Assembly (NCBI GenBank): GCA_002722795.1 | Contig: PBMY01000030.1 | Location: 39,364-103,363 of the forward strand | Direction: 5' to 3' | DNA from: Crocinitomicaceae bacterium | GTDB taxonomy: Bacteria; Bacteroidota; Bacteroidia; Flavobacteriales_D; Sanyastnellaceae | DNA: 64,000 nucleotides | Shown here: piece by piece, positions 33,660 through 43,198 of the stretch | Position numbering within the stretch: the first letter of the stretch is position 1 | How the letters are laid out: every line of letters begins with the position of its first letter | Program-made: the position numbers and the translations under genes | Notes under the pieces: model-generated | Seen by the model: only the letters and a program-made list of their open reading frames with translations | Database searches by the model: none | What the model was told of the DNA's origin: nothing

Positions 33660-35036
33660 ATATTTTCTTAAGCCAAAACTCGGCAATGGAGCTGTGTGAT
33701 TGTAAATATCTAGGCTTGGAGATATTAAAACGATTTGAGGTACAGAATTTACATCGAGTCCATTAATCCACCTAGCATCATTCCCCACCCATCTTACCAT
33801 TTCTGAGGACGATTGTCTAGCCCTTAAAACATTTGTCCAACTTTTTTCATCGCCATCAACACAAAGGACAAAGAATCTTACGTCCCCTCTTTTTAATCCA
33901 ATTGATTCGCTAATAGATCTGAAAGTTCCCCACTCTCTTAGACTAGCGATGCTCTCGTATTTAAGAATGAGTATTGCAGTCCACATACCGTAGAGTTCGT
34001 CTACACAGACAATGTCTGTCGAGGGAGTAGTCCACATTTGATCTTGGAAGTTTTCAGAGGTAAAAAGATCTTCGTTTGTGATAGCCCGTGAACGCATTTT
34101 CCCAATCATTGTGTCCTTGTAAAGATCCCACCATCCATCTGTTATTTGGGTTGGTGCGTTTAGATCCCACCACCACATAGCAAGATGAGCTTCATCTTGT
34201 GAGCAATCTAGGTGAGCTGCGATGGATTCTATTGAACCAGATGTTACGTAGCCGTTGAGAGTGGATCTATCCTGGGCGAACCAATCATAGTGGACTTCAG
34301 CCCAAGACTGAATCCATCCCGGTGATGTGAGTAGCTCGCTGAGGGAGCGGCCGTTTTTTTGGGCATCAGCGGCTTTCCATAAAGACCTGAGTTCAGATGT
34401 TTTTTCGCCACTTTCTCGGCGCCACTTCCAGTTTAAGGCCATTACGAGGTCTGAGTAGTAGGCGGAATTTGATATTAGCTTGTGTTCGAGAACACTCGTG
34501 AATTCATCGAGGAAAACTACATTTAGAGAATCGAGATAGGTTTTGTTTACAAGATTGGTGGCTGAACCTACTGCGCCGGATTGAGCCATCCTATCATAAG
34601 CTGAAAGGTAGTCTAGCTCGAGAACGCGTGAGCGAAATTGCTCGTATAGTTCGAGGGGCGAATCCTCAGATAAATAGCTGTATTGGGCTAGTACACCTTT
34701 GATTTTTGTAGGACCAATTGATGGCATGTGAAGGAGAAGCTGTCCTGGTGATTCTGTATTAATGACTGCTCGCCAAATCCAAGGTGGTGATTCAAGGACA
34801 ACTACTTGTTCTCCGGATTTTGATAGTGGAGGCAAGTGGAAATTTCCTTCTTGGTCGACAGTAATTATGTCTACAAAAACCTTCTCGCCAGTTAGTGCTT
34901 CGAGTTCTGAGTAGAGGTATAAGAATTGTGGGGGATCATCCAACCATTTAGTGATTTGGCCTGTGGATTGGGCTAAAGAAACTATTGACAAAAGAATTGA
35001 TGCAGCAAAGAGAGCTGGCTTCATTACATTGGTCAT
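33639..35036 (-). CDS. Hypothetical exported protein with thioredoxin-like C-terminus
   Basis: The 465-aa protein has a signal peptide (MKPALFAASILLSIVSLAQS, second Met at residue 5) and no family I can name. The first 100 or so residues are predicted beta strands (VFVDIITVDQEGNFHLPPL, WIWRAVINTESPGQLLLHMP), followed by an all-helical middle. The last 130 residues resemble a TlpA-like thioredoxin fold (SVPQIVLISPSLDIYNHTAPLPSFGLRKYLETL), but there is no CxxC, so redox activity is unlikely. It ends the coaD-rsmD-DUF3822 operon, with coaD directly upstream. Confidence 0.6.
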   Translation of the reverse strand: MTNVMKPALFAASILLSIVSLAQSTGQITKWLDDPPQFLYLYSELEALTGEKVFVDIITVDQEGNFHLPPLSKSGEQVVVLESPPWIWRAVINTESPGQLLLHMPSIGPTKIKGVLAQYSYLSEDSPLELYEQFRSRVLELDYLSAYDRMAQSGAVGSATNLVNKTYLDSLNVVFLDEFTSVLEHKLISNSAYYSDLVMALNWKWRRESGEKTSELRSLWKAADAQKNGRSLSELLTSPGWIQSWAEVHYDWFAQDRSTLNGYVTSGSIESIAAHLDCSQDEAHLAMWWWDLNAPTQITDGWWDLYKDTMIGKMRSRAITNEDLFTSENFQDQMWTTPSTDIVCVDELYGMWTAILILKYESIASLREWGTFRSISESIGLKRGDVRFFVLCVDGDEKSWTNVLRARQSSSEMVRWVGNDARWINGLDVNSVPQIVLISPSLDIYNHTAPLPSFGLRKYLETLPK

Positions 35037-35501
35037 CTACTTTATGAATTCAAGAGCAGCAGCAGGAACGAATTCGCTTACATCTCCACCATTCGCAATA
35101 ACGTCTCTCACAATAGTCGAAGAAATTGAAGAGAACTCCTCCTTAGTAAAAAGGATGGTAGTCTCAAGAGTGGGAGCAAGTTTTTTAGTCATTTGGGCAA
35201 TAGTACATTCGTATTCAAAGTCTGACGAATTCCTCACACCCCTTAGCAACCAACTTGCTCCAATTTCCATGCAAAAATCAGCAGTCAAACCGCTGTATGA
35301 TTGAACCATAACGCTTGGCAGGTCAGAAAAAACAGCCTCTAACATTACAATTCTATCTTCTTTAGAAAATCTGCTTTCCTTATTAAAATTGACGCCTACT
35401 GCGACGATAATTTCGTCAAAAAGGCTAACTGAACGCCTGACGACATTCTCATGTCCTAATGTGATAGGGTCAAAAGATCCGGCAAAAACTGCTTTTCTCA
35501 T
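35037..35501 (-). CDS. coaD: Phosphopantetheine adenylyltransferase
   Basis: The 154-aa enzyme adenylates 4'-phosphopantetheine, the fourth step of coenzyme A synthesis. It carries the nucleotidyltransferase motif GSFDPITLGHENVVRRS (T/HxGH) and the C-terminal SSTIVRDVIANGGDVSEFVP. Length is typical. It overlaps rsmD by 4 nt; coaD next to rsmD is a frequent arrangement in bacteria. Confidence 0.97.
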   Translation of the reverse strand: MRKAVFAGSFDPITLGHENVVRRSVSLFDEIIVAVGVNFNKESRFSKEDRIVMLEAVFSDLPSVMVQSYSGLTADFCMEIGASWLLRGVRNSSDFEYECTIAQMTKKLAPTLETTILFTKEEFSSISSTIVRDVIANGGDVSEFVPAAALEFIK

Positions 35502-36040
35502 GATTCGAAGGTAAAGAAACTAAAGTGTACATGACCAAACTTTCTTATTTCAACAAATCCATCCTCTCTATGAAAATTGTCATATGTCCCATGCTCTAGT
35601 ACTAAAATCCCCTCCTTATTAAGCAAACCAGCTTCTCTGACCTTAGATGGAATTGAACCTAAATTCTTCAAATCATATGGCGGATCAGCAAATATCAAAT
35701 CGAAACTTGCAACCGCGCTATCTATATACTTAAAGACATTAATATTGAGTACTGTCACTGCACCCTCATATCCTAGATCCTCATAGCATCCTTTTATGTA
35801 CGAGCACGCCTGTCTTTGCTTTTCAATCGCAGTAACAGAAGCTGCACCCCGGCTTGCACACTCCATTCCCACCATACCAGTTCCTGCAAATAAATCTAGC
35901 ACTCTTGCCTCGCCAAGCTTCACCCTAGAACGCAGTAAGTTAAACAGTCCTTCTCTAGCAAAATCTGTAGTGGGCCTCCCTTTAAAGGACTTCAAAGGCT
36001 TTAATCTTCTACCCCTCCACGCTCCTCCAGTAATCCTCAC
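35498..36040 (-). CDS. rsmD: 16S rRNA (guanine(966)-N(2))-methyltransferase RsmD
   Basis: The 180-aa SAM-dependent methyltransferase shows MRITGGAWRGRRLKPLKSFKGRPTTD, the SAM motif VLDLFAGTGMVGMECASRGA and the catalytic DPPY motif in IFADPPYDL. It methylates G966 of 16S rRNA. It overlaps coaD and the DUF3822 gene by 4 nt each. Confidence 0.95.
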   Translation of the reverse strand: MRITGGAWRGRRLKPLKSFKGRPTTDFAREGLFNLLRSRVKLGEARVLDLFAGTGMVGMECASRGAASVTAIEKQRQACSYIKGCYEDLGYEGAVTVLNINVFKYIDSAVASFDLIFADPPYDLKNLGSIPSKVREAGLLNKEGILVLEHGTYDNFHREDGFVEIRKFGHVHFSFFTFES

Positions 36041-36804
36041 TCAGAAATAATTTTTAAACCAAACCAACTGTAGTCATCCCCTCCAATGATTTCAACTTCC
36101 TCAAAAAATCTTTTCATCGATTCTGACAGTTCCTCGGCTCTTTCACCCATAAGATGTACACTAACATCTCTAGGTTTGAACCCGTCTCTGTGCATGGCAT
36201 TTACTATATTGTACAGCATGCTATCTGTTAGGTCCGACGATATAGCTCCGACATAAAAAGGGACTCCTGCTTTCGCGGAAACTATATCAGCTCCCTTTGA
36301 TCCCGCGTCGACATAAACCGCCATCTTACTGATCTTTTTTGAACTCGCAACTGCCGCCTTCAAAAGCGAAGCTTGTTGGCTAATTCTAGATGCCTGAGGA
36401 AAGAAATTGGTCACTACCTCTTCCCAAACCGCATCTCCAGATTCTATAATCACTGGCTGTGTGTCTATACTGTCTAAATGTTGAATCCTAAGTGCCACTT
36501 CCTCTGAAGGAGCATTTTGCAAATTGTACCAATTCTCAGCCACCTTTAAGTTCGATTCTACAACTATTGAGGGAATCATTGTTGCAGACAAATACCGCCT
36601 TGTATAGTTAATATTATCTACATTTTTAAATCTTGAATTAAGGAATCTTACAACTTCAGAAAGCATGTTGTGCCTTCTTATCTCTCTTGATCCATAAGAC
36701 CAAACCTGTGACCCATCCTCTGCCTCATAGACACTACCCCACTGAACTACGCTACCGTCCCATCTCAGCAAAAGCTGCGATGGATTAGTTACGCCAGTTT
36801 CCAT
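36037..36804 (-). CDS. DUF3822 family protein
   Basis: The 255-aa protein has DUF3822 features: LLLRWDGSVVQWGSVY near the start, an Asn/Arg-rich strand-loop region with SATMIPSIVVE, and a C-terminal actin-like segment (AVYVDAGSKGADIVSAKAGVPFYVGAIS). The family, found beside rsmD in Bacteroidota, resembles an ASKHA fold. Its function is unknown. It overlaps rsmD by 4 nt and the upstream membrane-protein gene by 20 nt. Confidence 0.85.
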   Translation of the reverse strand: METGVTNPSQLLLRWDGSVVQWGSVYEAEDGSQVWSYGSREIRRHNMLSEVVRFLNSRFKNVDNINYTRRYLSATMIPSIVVESNLKVAENWYNLQNAPSEEVALRIQHLDSIDTQPVIIESGDAVWEEVVTNFFPQASRISQQASLLKAAVASSKKISKMAVYVDAGSKGADIVSAKAGVPFYVGAISSDLTDSMLYNIVNAMHRDGFKPRDVSVHLMGERAEELSESMKRFFEEVEIIGGDDYSWFGLKIISE

Positions 36805-37666
36805 CAGTATGAGCGTCAGTTAACGACCCAAATTTCAATGTATCCTTCTTCACTTTATCCCTACCAAATGGAGTCGGGTCCTGTACAACAATAGTTGGTT
36901 GCCATAATCCACCAACCTCAACTGCCGAAGTGCTCATTACAAAGCGCTCTCCGGTTCTAGGGTTAAATGGCATAGCGTCTAAATCAAAAGCAGTAAGCTT
37001 AGCAATTGTTCGTGCCTCTATCGTAAGATTCTCAGCGTAGAAACTCGTATACAATGTGTCGCGAATCTTGTACGGACTATTATCCTCCTCAATTAAAGTC
37101 AAAAGAGAATCATATGTAGTCTCATTCATCATAGCAATAGAATCCAGATCAGCTCTTTTAATGATGTATCCAAGCTCAGCACTTTTATTTTCAGATAGTG
37201 TATCGTGGAAAGAACCCATATTAAACGTCACGGGTATCACATCAGCGTGAACGAAAATTGCTAGTGAATCAAAGTCTGGAGCAAATGTGCCATTAACTGC
37301 TTTATGAGCTAGTTGAATATCTCTGATATCCTTCAGCTGTTGAATGGTCTGCTGTTCTACTCTAAGTTTAGTTTCTCTAAACTCAATCTCCTCAGAAATA
37401 GAATAAACTACAGAGTATCCTAGGCCAATTGCAATAACAACACTAGCCATCAAAATTGTTTTATAATTTTTAGTGTTGAGCTTTTCCAATATCTCCGGAA
37501 AAGCAATAAAACCAACTCCAATAAGTGATACTCCAGCAAATAGCATTCCCAATGGTTGGCTCTCAAGACCGTCTCCTGTTAAGCCTGCGATATATGATAC
37601 AAGCGCAACTAGACCAAACACAAGTAGCAGAGCAGAGATGATATACTTAGAAATGTCGTGTTTCAT
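36785..37666 (-). CDS. Hypothetical membrane protein upstream of DUF3822
   Basis: The 293-aa protein has three predicted N-terminal membrane segments (IISALLLVFGLVALVSYIA, MLFAGVSLIGVGFIAF, ILMASVVIAIGLGYSVVYS). A coiled-coil-like region follows (RETKLRVEQQTIQQLKDIRDIQLAHKAVNGTFAPDFDSL), then a soluble domain with KIRDTLYTSFYAEN and NPRTGERFVMSTSAVEVGG. The helix-then-AHKAVNGTFAPDFDSL pattern recalls pseudopilin-like sequences, but there is no prepilin motif. Function is not known. It starts the operon with DUF3822, rsmD and coaD. Confidence 0.6.
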   Translation of the reverse strand: MKHDISKYIISALLLVFGLVALVSYIAGLTGDGLESQPLGMLFAGVSLIGVGFIAFPEILEKLNTKNYKTILMASVVIAIGLGYSVVYSISEEIEFRETKLRVEQQTIQQLKDIRDIQLAHKAVNGTFAPDFDSLAIFVHADVIPVTFNMGSFHDTLSENKSAELGYIIKRADLDSIAMMNETTYDSLLTLIEEDNSPYKIRDTLYTSFYAENLTIEARTIAKLTAFDLDAMPFNPRTGERFVMSTSAVEVGGLWQPTIVVQDPTPFGRDKVKKDTLKFGSLTDAHTDGNWRN

Positions 37667-37734
37667 TTTATTTTCTTTACTAGCAGCGAAATTACAACAA
37701 TCATTGTCATCTCGCGTGTACCTTTAGCATTAGT

Positions 37735-39153
37735 ATGCCGTGCTCTTCTCCAAAAGAACTTTCTCAACGATTGAGTGGTCACTTTCCACACGTTCCAACT
37801 AGAGGCCAAGAGAGATTAATAGAGGCTTTTCCCCGTTTCTTTTTTTCTGATAAGCCCAAATGCACCCTCATTGTTAAGGGATACGCTGGCACAGGAAAAA
37901 CAACATCAATAGGCGCCATCGTCCGCACTCTAATTGAAATCCGAATAACCTTTATCATACTAGCCCCAACTGGTAGAGCTGCAAAGGTGATGGCATCGTA
38001 CAGCGGTATTACTGCCCACACAATTCACAGGTATATCTACAGATCCAAAACTCGTTCTGACGGAGAACAGGGATATACTCTTGCTGAAAATAAATTCAAA
38101 AATGCCGTTTTCATAGTAGATGAGGCTTCTATGATAGGATCTGATTCAGGGCTTTTGGACGATTTGATAGAGTACATATTCTCAGGAAAAGGATGTAGGC
38201 TTATACTTGTTGGAGATGGAGCTCAGCTTCCTCCTGTAGGTTGTATGACAAGCCCTGCTCTTGATTTGGCCTATTTAAAACATGAATTCAATGTAACTGC
38301 AGCCGAGGTTGAGCTAACGGAAGTAGTGAGGCAGGAGATGGATAGTTCCATTTTAATAAACGCTCATTCTTTAAGGTTGGGAATTGCTAGTGCTGAACCT
38401 GGCGCAAAAGTTAGTGCTCCTAAGATAGACATAGATGCTGGGCCAGACGTAATAAAGCTTAGCGGAGAGGATCTTCAAGACACCATAGAAACGTTGCACG
38501 GTAAATACGGAGAAGACGGAGTAGTGATTATCACAAGATCCAATAAGAGGGCTGTTTTATTCAATCAGGAAATAAGAAAACGTATTCTTTGGCAAGAGGA
38601 TGATATCAATATTGGAGACAGACTTATTGTAGTTAAGAACAACTACTATTGGCTCCGAGAATACGAAGAGATTGACGACGAGCTTATTGCAAATGGCGAC
38701 ATAGTTGAAGTAATTAGGATAGCAGATAGGTTTGAGAGGTATGGTTATGAATTCGCTGAGGTTGATGTCGTTTTAGTCGATATAGAAAACTCCCCAAAGC
38801 TTAGTCTTACTGTGATGACGACAATCTTAAACGATAACAAGCCCTCTCTCACCATGGATGAAAATAAGGAGCTGTACAAAAAAATTGCAGACGATTACAT
38901 TGACCTAGGGAGTAAATCAAAAATCCACTCAGCTGTGATTCAAGATCAATGCTACCAAGCACTTCAAGTGAAATACGCTTATTCCCTAACCTGCCACAAA
39001 GCCCAAGGTGGACAATGGTCCGCCATCATTCTTGACCATGGATATATAACAGAAGATATGATGGACAGGGAATGGTTAAGATGGCTCTACACCGGTTTTA
39101 CAAGAGCGGTGAAGGAGCTTTATCTGCTTAACTTTAATCATAAGTTTTTCTAG
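37735..39153 (+). CDS. RecD-like ATP-dependent DNA helicase (superfamily 1)
   Basis: The 472-aa protein has Walker A GYAGTGKTTSIGAIV, LAPTGRAAKVMASYSGITAHTIHRYIY, Walker B FIVDEASMIG, VGDGAQLPPVG, and a C-terminal UvrD-like segment with YSLTCHKAQGGQWSAIILD. This set is that of RecD/Pif1-type helicases acting as 5'-3' motors, probably in repair; it lacks any nuclease domain. No RecB/RecC partner is nearby. It starts 68 nt from the divergent DUF3822-operon and ends before a bidirectional terminator. Confidence 0.88.
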   Translation: MPCSSPKELSQRLSGHFPHVPTRGQERLIEAFPRFFFSDKPKCTLIVKGYAGTGKTTSIGAIVRTLIEIRITFIILAPTGRAAKVMASYSGITAHTIHRYIYRSKTRSDGEQGYTLAENKFKNAVFIVDEASMIGSDSGLLDDLIEYIFSGKGCRLILVGDGAQLPPVGCMTSPALDLAYLKHEFNVTAAEVELTEVVRQEMDSSILINAHSLRLGIASAEPGAKVSAPKIDIDAGPDVIKLSGEDLQDTIETLHGKYGEDGVVIITRSNKRAVLFNQEIRKRILWQEDDINIGDRLIVVKNNYYWLREYEEIDDELIANGDIVEVIRIADRFERYGYEFAEVDVVLVDIENSPKLSLTVMTTILNDNKPSLTMDENKELYKKIADDYIDLGSKSKIHSAVIQDQCYQALQVKYAYSLTCHKAQGGQWSAIILDHGYITEDMMDREWLRWLYTGFTRAVKELYLLNFNHKFF

Positions 39154-39165
39154 AAAATTCAAAGC

Positions 39166-39195
39166 ATGAAAAACCCCGCCGACGGGTTTTTTCAT
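39166..39195. terminator. Bidirectional rho-independent terminator
   Basis: ATGAAAAACCC and GGGTTTTTTCAT form a long stem around a short CG-rich loop, with A and T runs on both sides. It separates the convergent helicase gene (stop 39153) and the icd gene (stop 39219). Confidence 0.8.
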
Positions 39196-39218
39196 TTAAA
39201 TACAATACCGATAAGGTC

Positions 39219-40448
39219 TTAGGCCATTCTAGCCTTTAGATTAGAATCAATAGCATCGAGGAACTCTTCAGTTGTTAGCCAATGCGCTGAAGTCATATCC
39301 TTGCCATGGATAAGTAGGGCAAGATCTTTTGTCATTCTACCACTCTCAACAACATCAATACAAACTTGCTCTAAAGTGTCCGCGAAATTTCGAAGCGCAT
39401 CGTTTCCATCAAGTTTGCCACGGAAATTTAGCCCTCTAGTCCAAGCAAAAATTGAAGCAATAGGATTGGTCGAAGTCTTATTCCCTTTTTGGTGTTCGCG
39501 GTAGTGGCGTGTCACTGTTCCGTGAGCTGCTTCCGCCTCCATAGTTTTCCCGTCAGGAGTAACAAGAGTTGAAGTCATTAGGCCTAGAGATCCGAATCCC
39601 TGAGCTACTGTATCAGACTGAACATCTCCGTCGTAGTTCTTACAAGCCCAAACAAAACCACCATTCCATTTCATTACCGCAGCTACCATATCGTCTATGA
39701 GTCTGTGCTCATAAGTGATGCCTGCCGCAGCAAACTTCTCAGCGAACTCAGCATCGAAAACCTCTTGAAAGATATCCTTAAAACGTCCGTCATATGCCTT
39801 AAGAATTGTATTCTTAGTGCTTAGGTAAAGTGGCCAACCCTTTGATAGGGATTGGTTCATACAGCTGCGAGCGAATCCGTAGATACTCTCGTCAGTATTG
39901 TACATACTCATCGCAACACCACCATCACCATCAAAGTTGAATACTTCCCACTCAGTAGTATCGCTTCCATCCTCAGGTATGAAAGACATTGTAAGTTTTC
40001 CCTTTCCTTTAATTAAAGTGTCAGTTGCCTTGTATTGGTCACCAAATGCGTGACGTCCAATGCAGATAGGCTGAGTCCAACCTGGAACAAGACGAGGAAC
40101 GTTCTTCATGATGATTGGCTCACGGAAAACTGTACCGCCAATGATGTTACGTAGTGTTCCGTTTGGCGAACGCCACATTTTCTTTAGCTGGAACTCCTCT
40201 ACTCTAGCTTCATCCGGAGTAATAGTTGCACACTTAATGCCTACGTTGTGCTTTTTAATAGCGTTTGCAGCGTCAACTGTGATTTGGTCTTCCGTCTCAT
40301 CGCGCTTCTCAACACCAAGGTCGTAGTACAAAAGCTCAATATCTAGGTAAGGCAAAATCAACTTATCCTTGATGAATTGCCAAATGATGCGAGTCATCTC
40401 ATCGCCATCAATCTCTACTACGGGGTTATCAACTTTAATCTTCTCCAT
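39219..40448 (-). CDS. icd: NADP-dependent isocitrate dehydrogenase
   Basis: The 409-aa TCA-cycle enzyme oxidises isocitrate to 2-oxoglutarate and CO2. It belongs to the homodimeric eukaryote-like type: [19 protein letters not shown] at the start, [24 protein letters not shown], the substrate-binding [18 protein letters not shown], and [20 protein letters not shown] for cofactor choice. It is downstream of ndk by 4 nt. The other TCA gene here is acnB at 46438. Confidence 0.96.
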   Translation of the reverse strand: MEKIKVDNPVVEIDGDEMTRIIWQFIKDKLILPYLDIELLYYDLGVEKRDETEDQITVDAANAIKKHNVGIKCATITPDEARVEEFQLKKMWRSPNGTLRNIIGGTVFREPIIMKNVPRLVPGWTQPICIGRHAFGDQYKATDTLIKGKGKLTMSFIPEDGSDTTEWEVFNFDGDGGVAMSMYNTDESIYGFARSCMNQSLSKGWPLYLSTKNTILKAYDGRFKDIFQEVFDAEFAEKFAAAGITYEHRLIDDMVAAVMKWNGGFVWACKNYDGDVQSDTVAQGFGSLGLMTSTLVTPDGKTMEAEAAHGTVTRHYREHQKGNKTSTNPIASIFAWTRGLNFRGKLDGNDALRNFADTLEQVCIDVVESGRMTKDLALLIHGKDMTSAHWLTTEEFLDAIDSNLKARMA

Positions 40449-40452
40449 ATTC

Positions 40453-40872
40453 TTAAGCTATATCGCTAGCGCTGAAGTGAAATTTTCCTTCTATTAGTGC
40501 GTTTTCGTCAGAATCAGATCCGTGAACTGCGTTAGCTGCAATACTCTCAGCAAAATCAGCACGAATTGTTCCGGGCGCCGCCTCAGCAGGATTAGTTGCT
40601 CCGATTAGATCACGGAAATCAGCTACCGCGTTATCCTTCTCAAGGATAGCCGCAACTATAGGTGCTGAAGACATGTACTCTACAAGCTCTCGATAAAAAG
40701 GACGCCCCGCGTGTACAGCATAGAATGCTTGTGCTTCCTCTTTAGACAGCTGCGTCCACTTCATCGCTTTAATAGTGAAGCCAGCTCCGATAATGCGGTC
40801 AATAATTTTTCCGGTGTGTCCAGCTGCTGTTGCATCTGGCTTAATCATAGTAAATGTACGGTTAGTCGCCAT
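40453..40872 (-). CDS. ndk: Nucleoside-diphosphate kinase
   Basis: This 139-aa enzyme passes phosphate from NTPs to NDPs through a phosphohistidine. The active-site His lies in [38 protein letters not shown] and [18 protein letters not shown] sequence ([17 protein letters not shown]) are present. Family length is about 140. It is followed by icd after 4 nt and diverges from rocD with 52 nt between them. A TATTTTTG sequence in this gap (40897-40904, minus strand) could be its -7 element. Confidence 0.97.
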   Translation of the reverse strand: MATNRTFTMIKPDATAAGHTGKIIDRIIGAGFTIKAMKWTQLSKEEAQAFYAVHAGRPFYRELVEYMSSAPIVAAILEKDNAVADFRDLIGATNPAEAAPGTIRADFAESIAANAVHGSDSDENALIEGKFHFSASDIA

Positions 40873-40924
40873 GGTTTAAATAATTGTTTGGGGGTGCAAA
40901 AATAGAACACATTATCTTTACATC

Positions 40925-42181
40925 ATGGAATTAAAGGATATAACTGTTGTAGCGCCTAGAACTTCTGAAGAAGCAATGGCAATAGAAAATAAATACGGAG
41001 CACATAACTATCATCCTTTACCAGTTGTGTTGAAAAGAGGTAAGGGTGTTCATGTATGGGATATTGAAGGCAATATATATTTTGATTTTCTTAGTGCTTA
41101 CAGTGCTGTAAATCAAGGCCATTGTCATCCAAAAATTATTGATGCATTAAATAATCAATCCAATATATTAACATTAACATCAAGAGCTTTTCACAACGAT
41201 GTATTGGGTACATACGAGAAGTTTATTACAGAGGTGTTTGGATATGAAAAGGTATTACCCATGAACACAGGTGTTGAAGGGGGGGAAACCGCAAACAAAC
41301 TTGCAAGAAAGTGGGGATACCTTAAAAAAGGTATTCCTGAAAATGAAGCAATAATTTTATTTGCAAAAGGAAACTTTTGGGGAAGAACTTTAGCAGCAAT
41401 ATCAAGTTCTGATGACCCTCTATCGTATACTGGATTTGGCCCATATATGCCTGGTTACAAACTAATCAACTACAATGATTTAGTCGATTTAGAAAATCAT
41501 CTCCAAAATAAAAATGTTTGTGCATTTATGGTCGAACCAATTCAAGGAGAAGCCGGAGTAGTAATGCCAGAAGATGGATATTTATTCGGCGTTAAAAAAT
41601 TATGCAAAAAGTATAATGTTTTATTTATTGCTGATGAGGTTCAAACTGGAATTGGAAGGACTGGTAAAATGCTAGCTACAGATTATGAAGATGCAAAACC
41701 AGATATTTTAATACTTGGTAAAGCGTTGTCGGGCGGTGTCTTCCCCGTATCAGCAGTTCTTGCAGATAATTATATAATGAATTGCATCAAACCCGGTGAA
41801 CACGGTTCAACTTTTGGTGGAAACCCATTAGCTTGTAGGGTAGCAATTGCTGCTTTAGAAGTAATAATCAATGAGAAATTATCAGAAAATGCTAGGGTAC
41901 TAGGTGATCAATTCAGATTAGCAATGAACAATCTTAAGGATGAAACAGATCTGATTACACTTGTAAGAGGTCGTGGATTATTGAACGCTATAGTAATTAA
42001 CGACACACCCGATTCATCTACCGCTTGGGATATCTGCTTGAAGATGAAGGAAAAAGGCCTGCTTGCTAAACCAACACACGGAAACATTATTCGTTTTGCC
42101 CCACCTCTAGTTATGACAGAAGATCAACTCGACGAGTGTATTGCTATCATTCGAAAGACAATATTGGAGTTTAAGAAATAA
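40925..42181 (+). CDS. rocD: Ornithine--oxo-acid transaminase
   Basis: This is a 418-aa class III aminotransferase that turns ornithine and 2-oxoglutarate into glutamate semialdehyde and glutamate. [23 protein letters not shown] and [13 protein letters not shown] are hallmarks of ornithine aminotransferase; [15 protein letters not shown] and the PLP Lys in [17 protein letters not shown] are present. Its 3' end overlaps the convergent cystathionine-synthase-like gene by 11 nt. The role is arginine/ornithine catabolism or proline supply. Confidence 0.95.
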   Translation: MELKDITVVAPRTSEEAMAIENKYGAHNYHPLPVVLKRGKGVHVWDIEGNIYFDFLSAYSAVNQGHCHPKIIDALNNQSNILTLTSRAFHNDVLGTYEKFITEVFGYEKVLPMNTGVEGGETANKLARKWGYLKKGIPENEAIILFAKGNFWGRTLAAISSSDDPLSYTGFGPYMPGYKLINYNDLVDLENHLQNKNVCAFMVEPIQGEAGVVMPEDGYLFGVKKLCKKYNVLFIADEVQTGIGRTGKMLATDYEDAKPDILILGKALSGGVFPVSAVLADNYIMNCIKPGEHGSTFGGNPLACRVAIAALEVIINEKLSENARVLGDQFRLAMNNLKDETDLITLVRGRGLLNAIVINDTPDSSTAWDICLKMKEKGLLAKPTHGNIIRFAPPLVMTEDQLDECIAIIRKTILEFKK

Positions 42182-43163
42182 ACCCCTGTTCGCGCATCCA
42201 TTCATCGTTGTAGATCTTACCAACGTAACGTGAACCGTGATCGTGGAAAAGGACAACTGGCATATCGCCAGGCTTCAACTCGCTCTTGAGCTGTCTTAGA
42301 CCTTGAATTGCTGAACCGCAAGAGTACCCAAGGAACAATCCTTCTTTGCTAGCCAACTCTCGAGCTGCAAGAGCTCCGTCCTTATCAGTCACTTTTTCGA
42401 AATGGTCTATAAGGTCAAACTTTACGTTCTCTGGGATGATGTCCTCGCCAATTCCCTCAGTGAGGTAGCTGTAGATTTCGTTTTCGTCAAACTCTCCAGT
42501 GTCTAGATACTTTTTAAATACTGAACCGTAAGAATCAATACCCCAAATTTTAATATTAGGATTTTTTTCCTTCAAATACTTTGCAACTCCTGAAATGGTT
42601 CCGCCAGTTCCAACACCGACTACGAAATGTGTGATTTTGCCATCGGTTTGGTCCCAAATCTCAGGGCCGGTACTCAAGTAATGCGCCTTGCCATTACTCA
42701 GGTTATCGTATTGATTGCACCAAAAGCTATTCTCAATTTCCGTGTTTAATTTCTCTGCTACACTGTAGTAACTCTCCGGATGATCAGGCGCTACTGCGGT
42801 GGGACAAACATGGACAACGGCGCCTAAAGCACGAAGCATATCAACCTTCTCCTTACTCTGCTTACAGTTAGTAGTACAAATGAGTTTGTAACCCTTGATG
42901 ATGGCAGCTAGAGCTAGGCCCATTCCGGTATTTCCAGAAGTACACTCAATGATAGTTCCACCTGGCTTCAACTTCTCTTCATCCTCAGCATCCTCTATCA
43001 TTTGAAGTGCCATTCTATCCTTTACACTGTGGCCCGGGTTGAAATACTCAACCTTAGCATAAACGTCACAAGGAAAATCCTCAACGATTTTATTAAGTTT
43101 AATAATAGGAGTGTTTCCTATAGCGCCTAAAATATTATCGTGTACGTTCTTTGCTTTATTCAT
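42171..43163 (-). CDS. PLP-dependent cysteine synthase/cystathionine beta-synthase family enzyme
   Basis: Starting at [21 protein letters not shown] (43163) the protein has 330 aa. A longer frame to 43223 has no conserved sequence and would overlap the divergent permease gene. The PLP Lys lies in [15 protein letters not shown], the substrate loop is [13 protein letters not shown] and the phosphate loop [15 protein letters not shown]. It matches the CBS catalytic core of Bacteroidota without CBS regulatory domains, and either cysteine or cystathionine synthesis is possible. It diverges from the LolC/E-like permease gene 35 nt away. Confidence 0.9.
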   Translation of the reverse strand: MNKAKNVHDNILGAIGNTPIIKLNKIVEDFPCDVYAKVEYFNPGHSVKDRMALQMIEDAEDEEKLKPGGTIIECTSGNTGMGLALAAIIKGYKLICTTNCKQSKEKVDMLRALGAVVHVCPTAVAPDHPESYYSVAEKLNTEIENSFWCNQYDNLSNGKAHYLSTGPEIWDQTDGKITHFVVGVGTGGTISGVAKYLKEKNPNIKIWGIDSYGSVFKKYLDTGEFDENEIYSYLTEGIGEDIIPENVKFDLIDHFEKVTDKDGALAARELASKEGLFLGYSCGSAIQGLRQLKSELKPGDMPVVLFHDHGSRYVGKIYNDEWMREQGFIS

Positions 43164-43198
43164 GCTGCAAAAGTAAGTATTTAGTACCTTTCGAAAAG

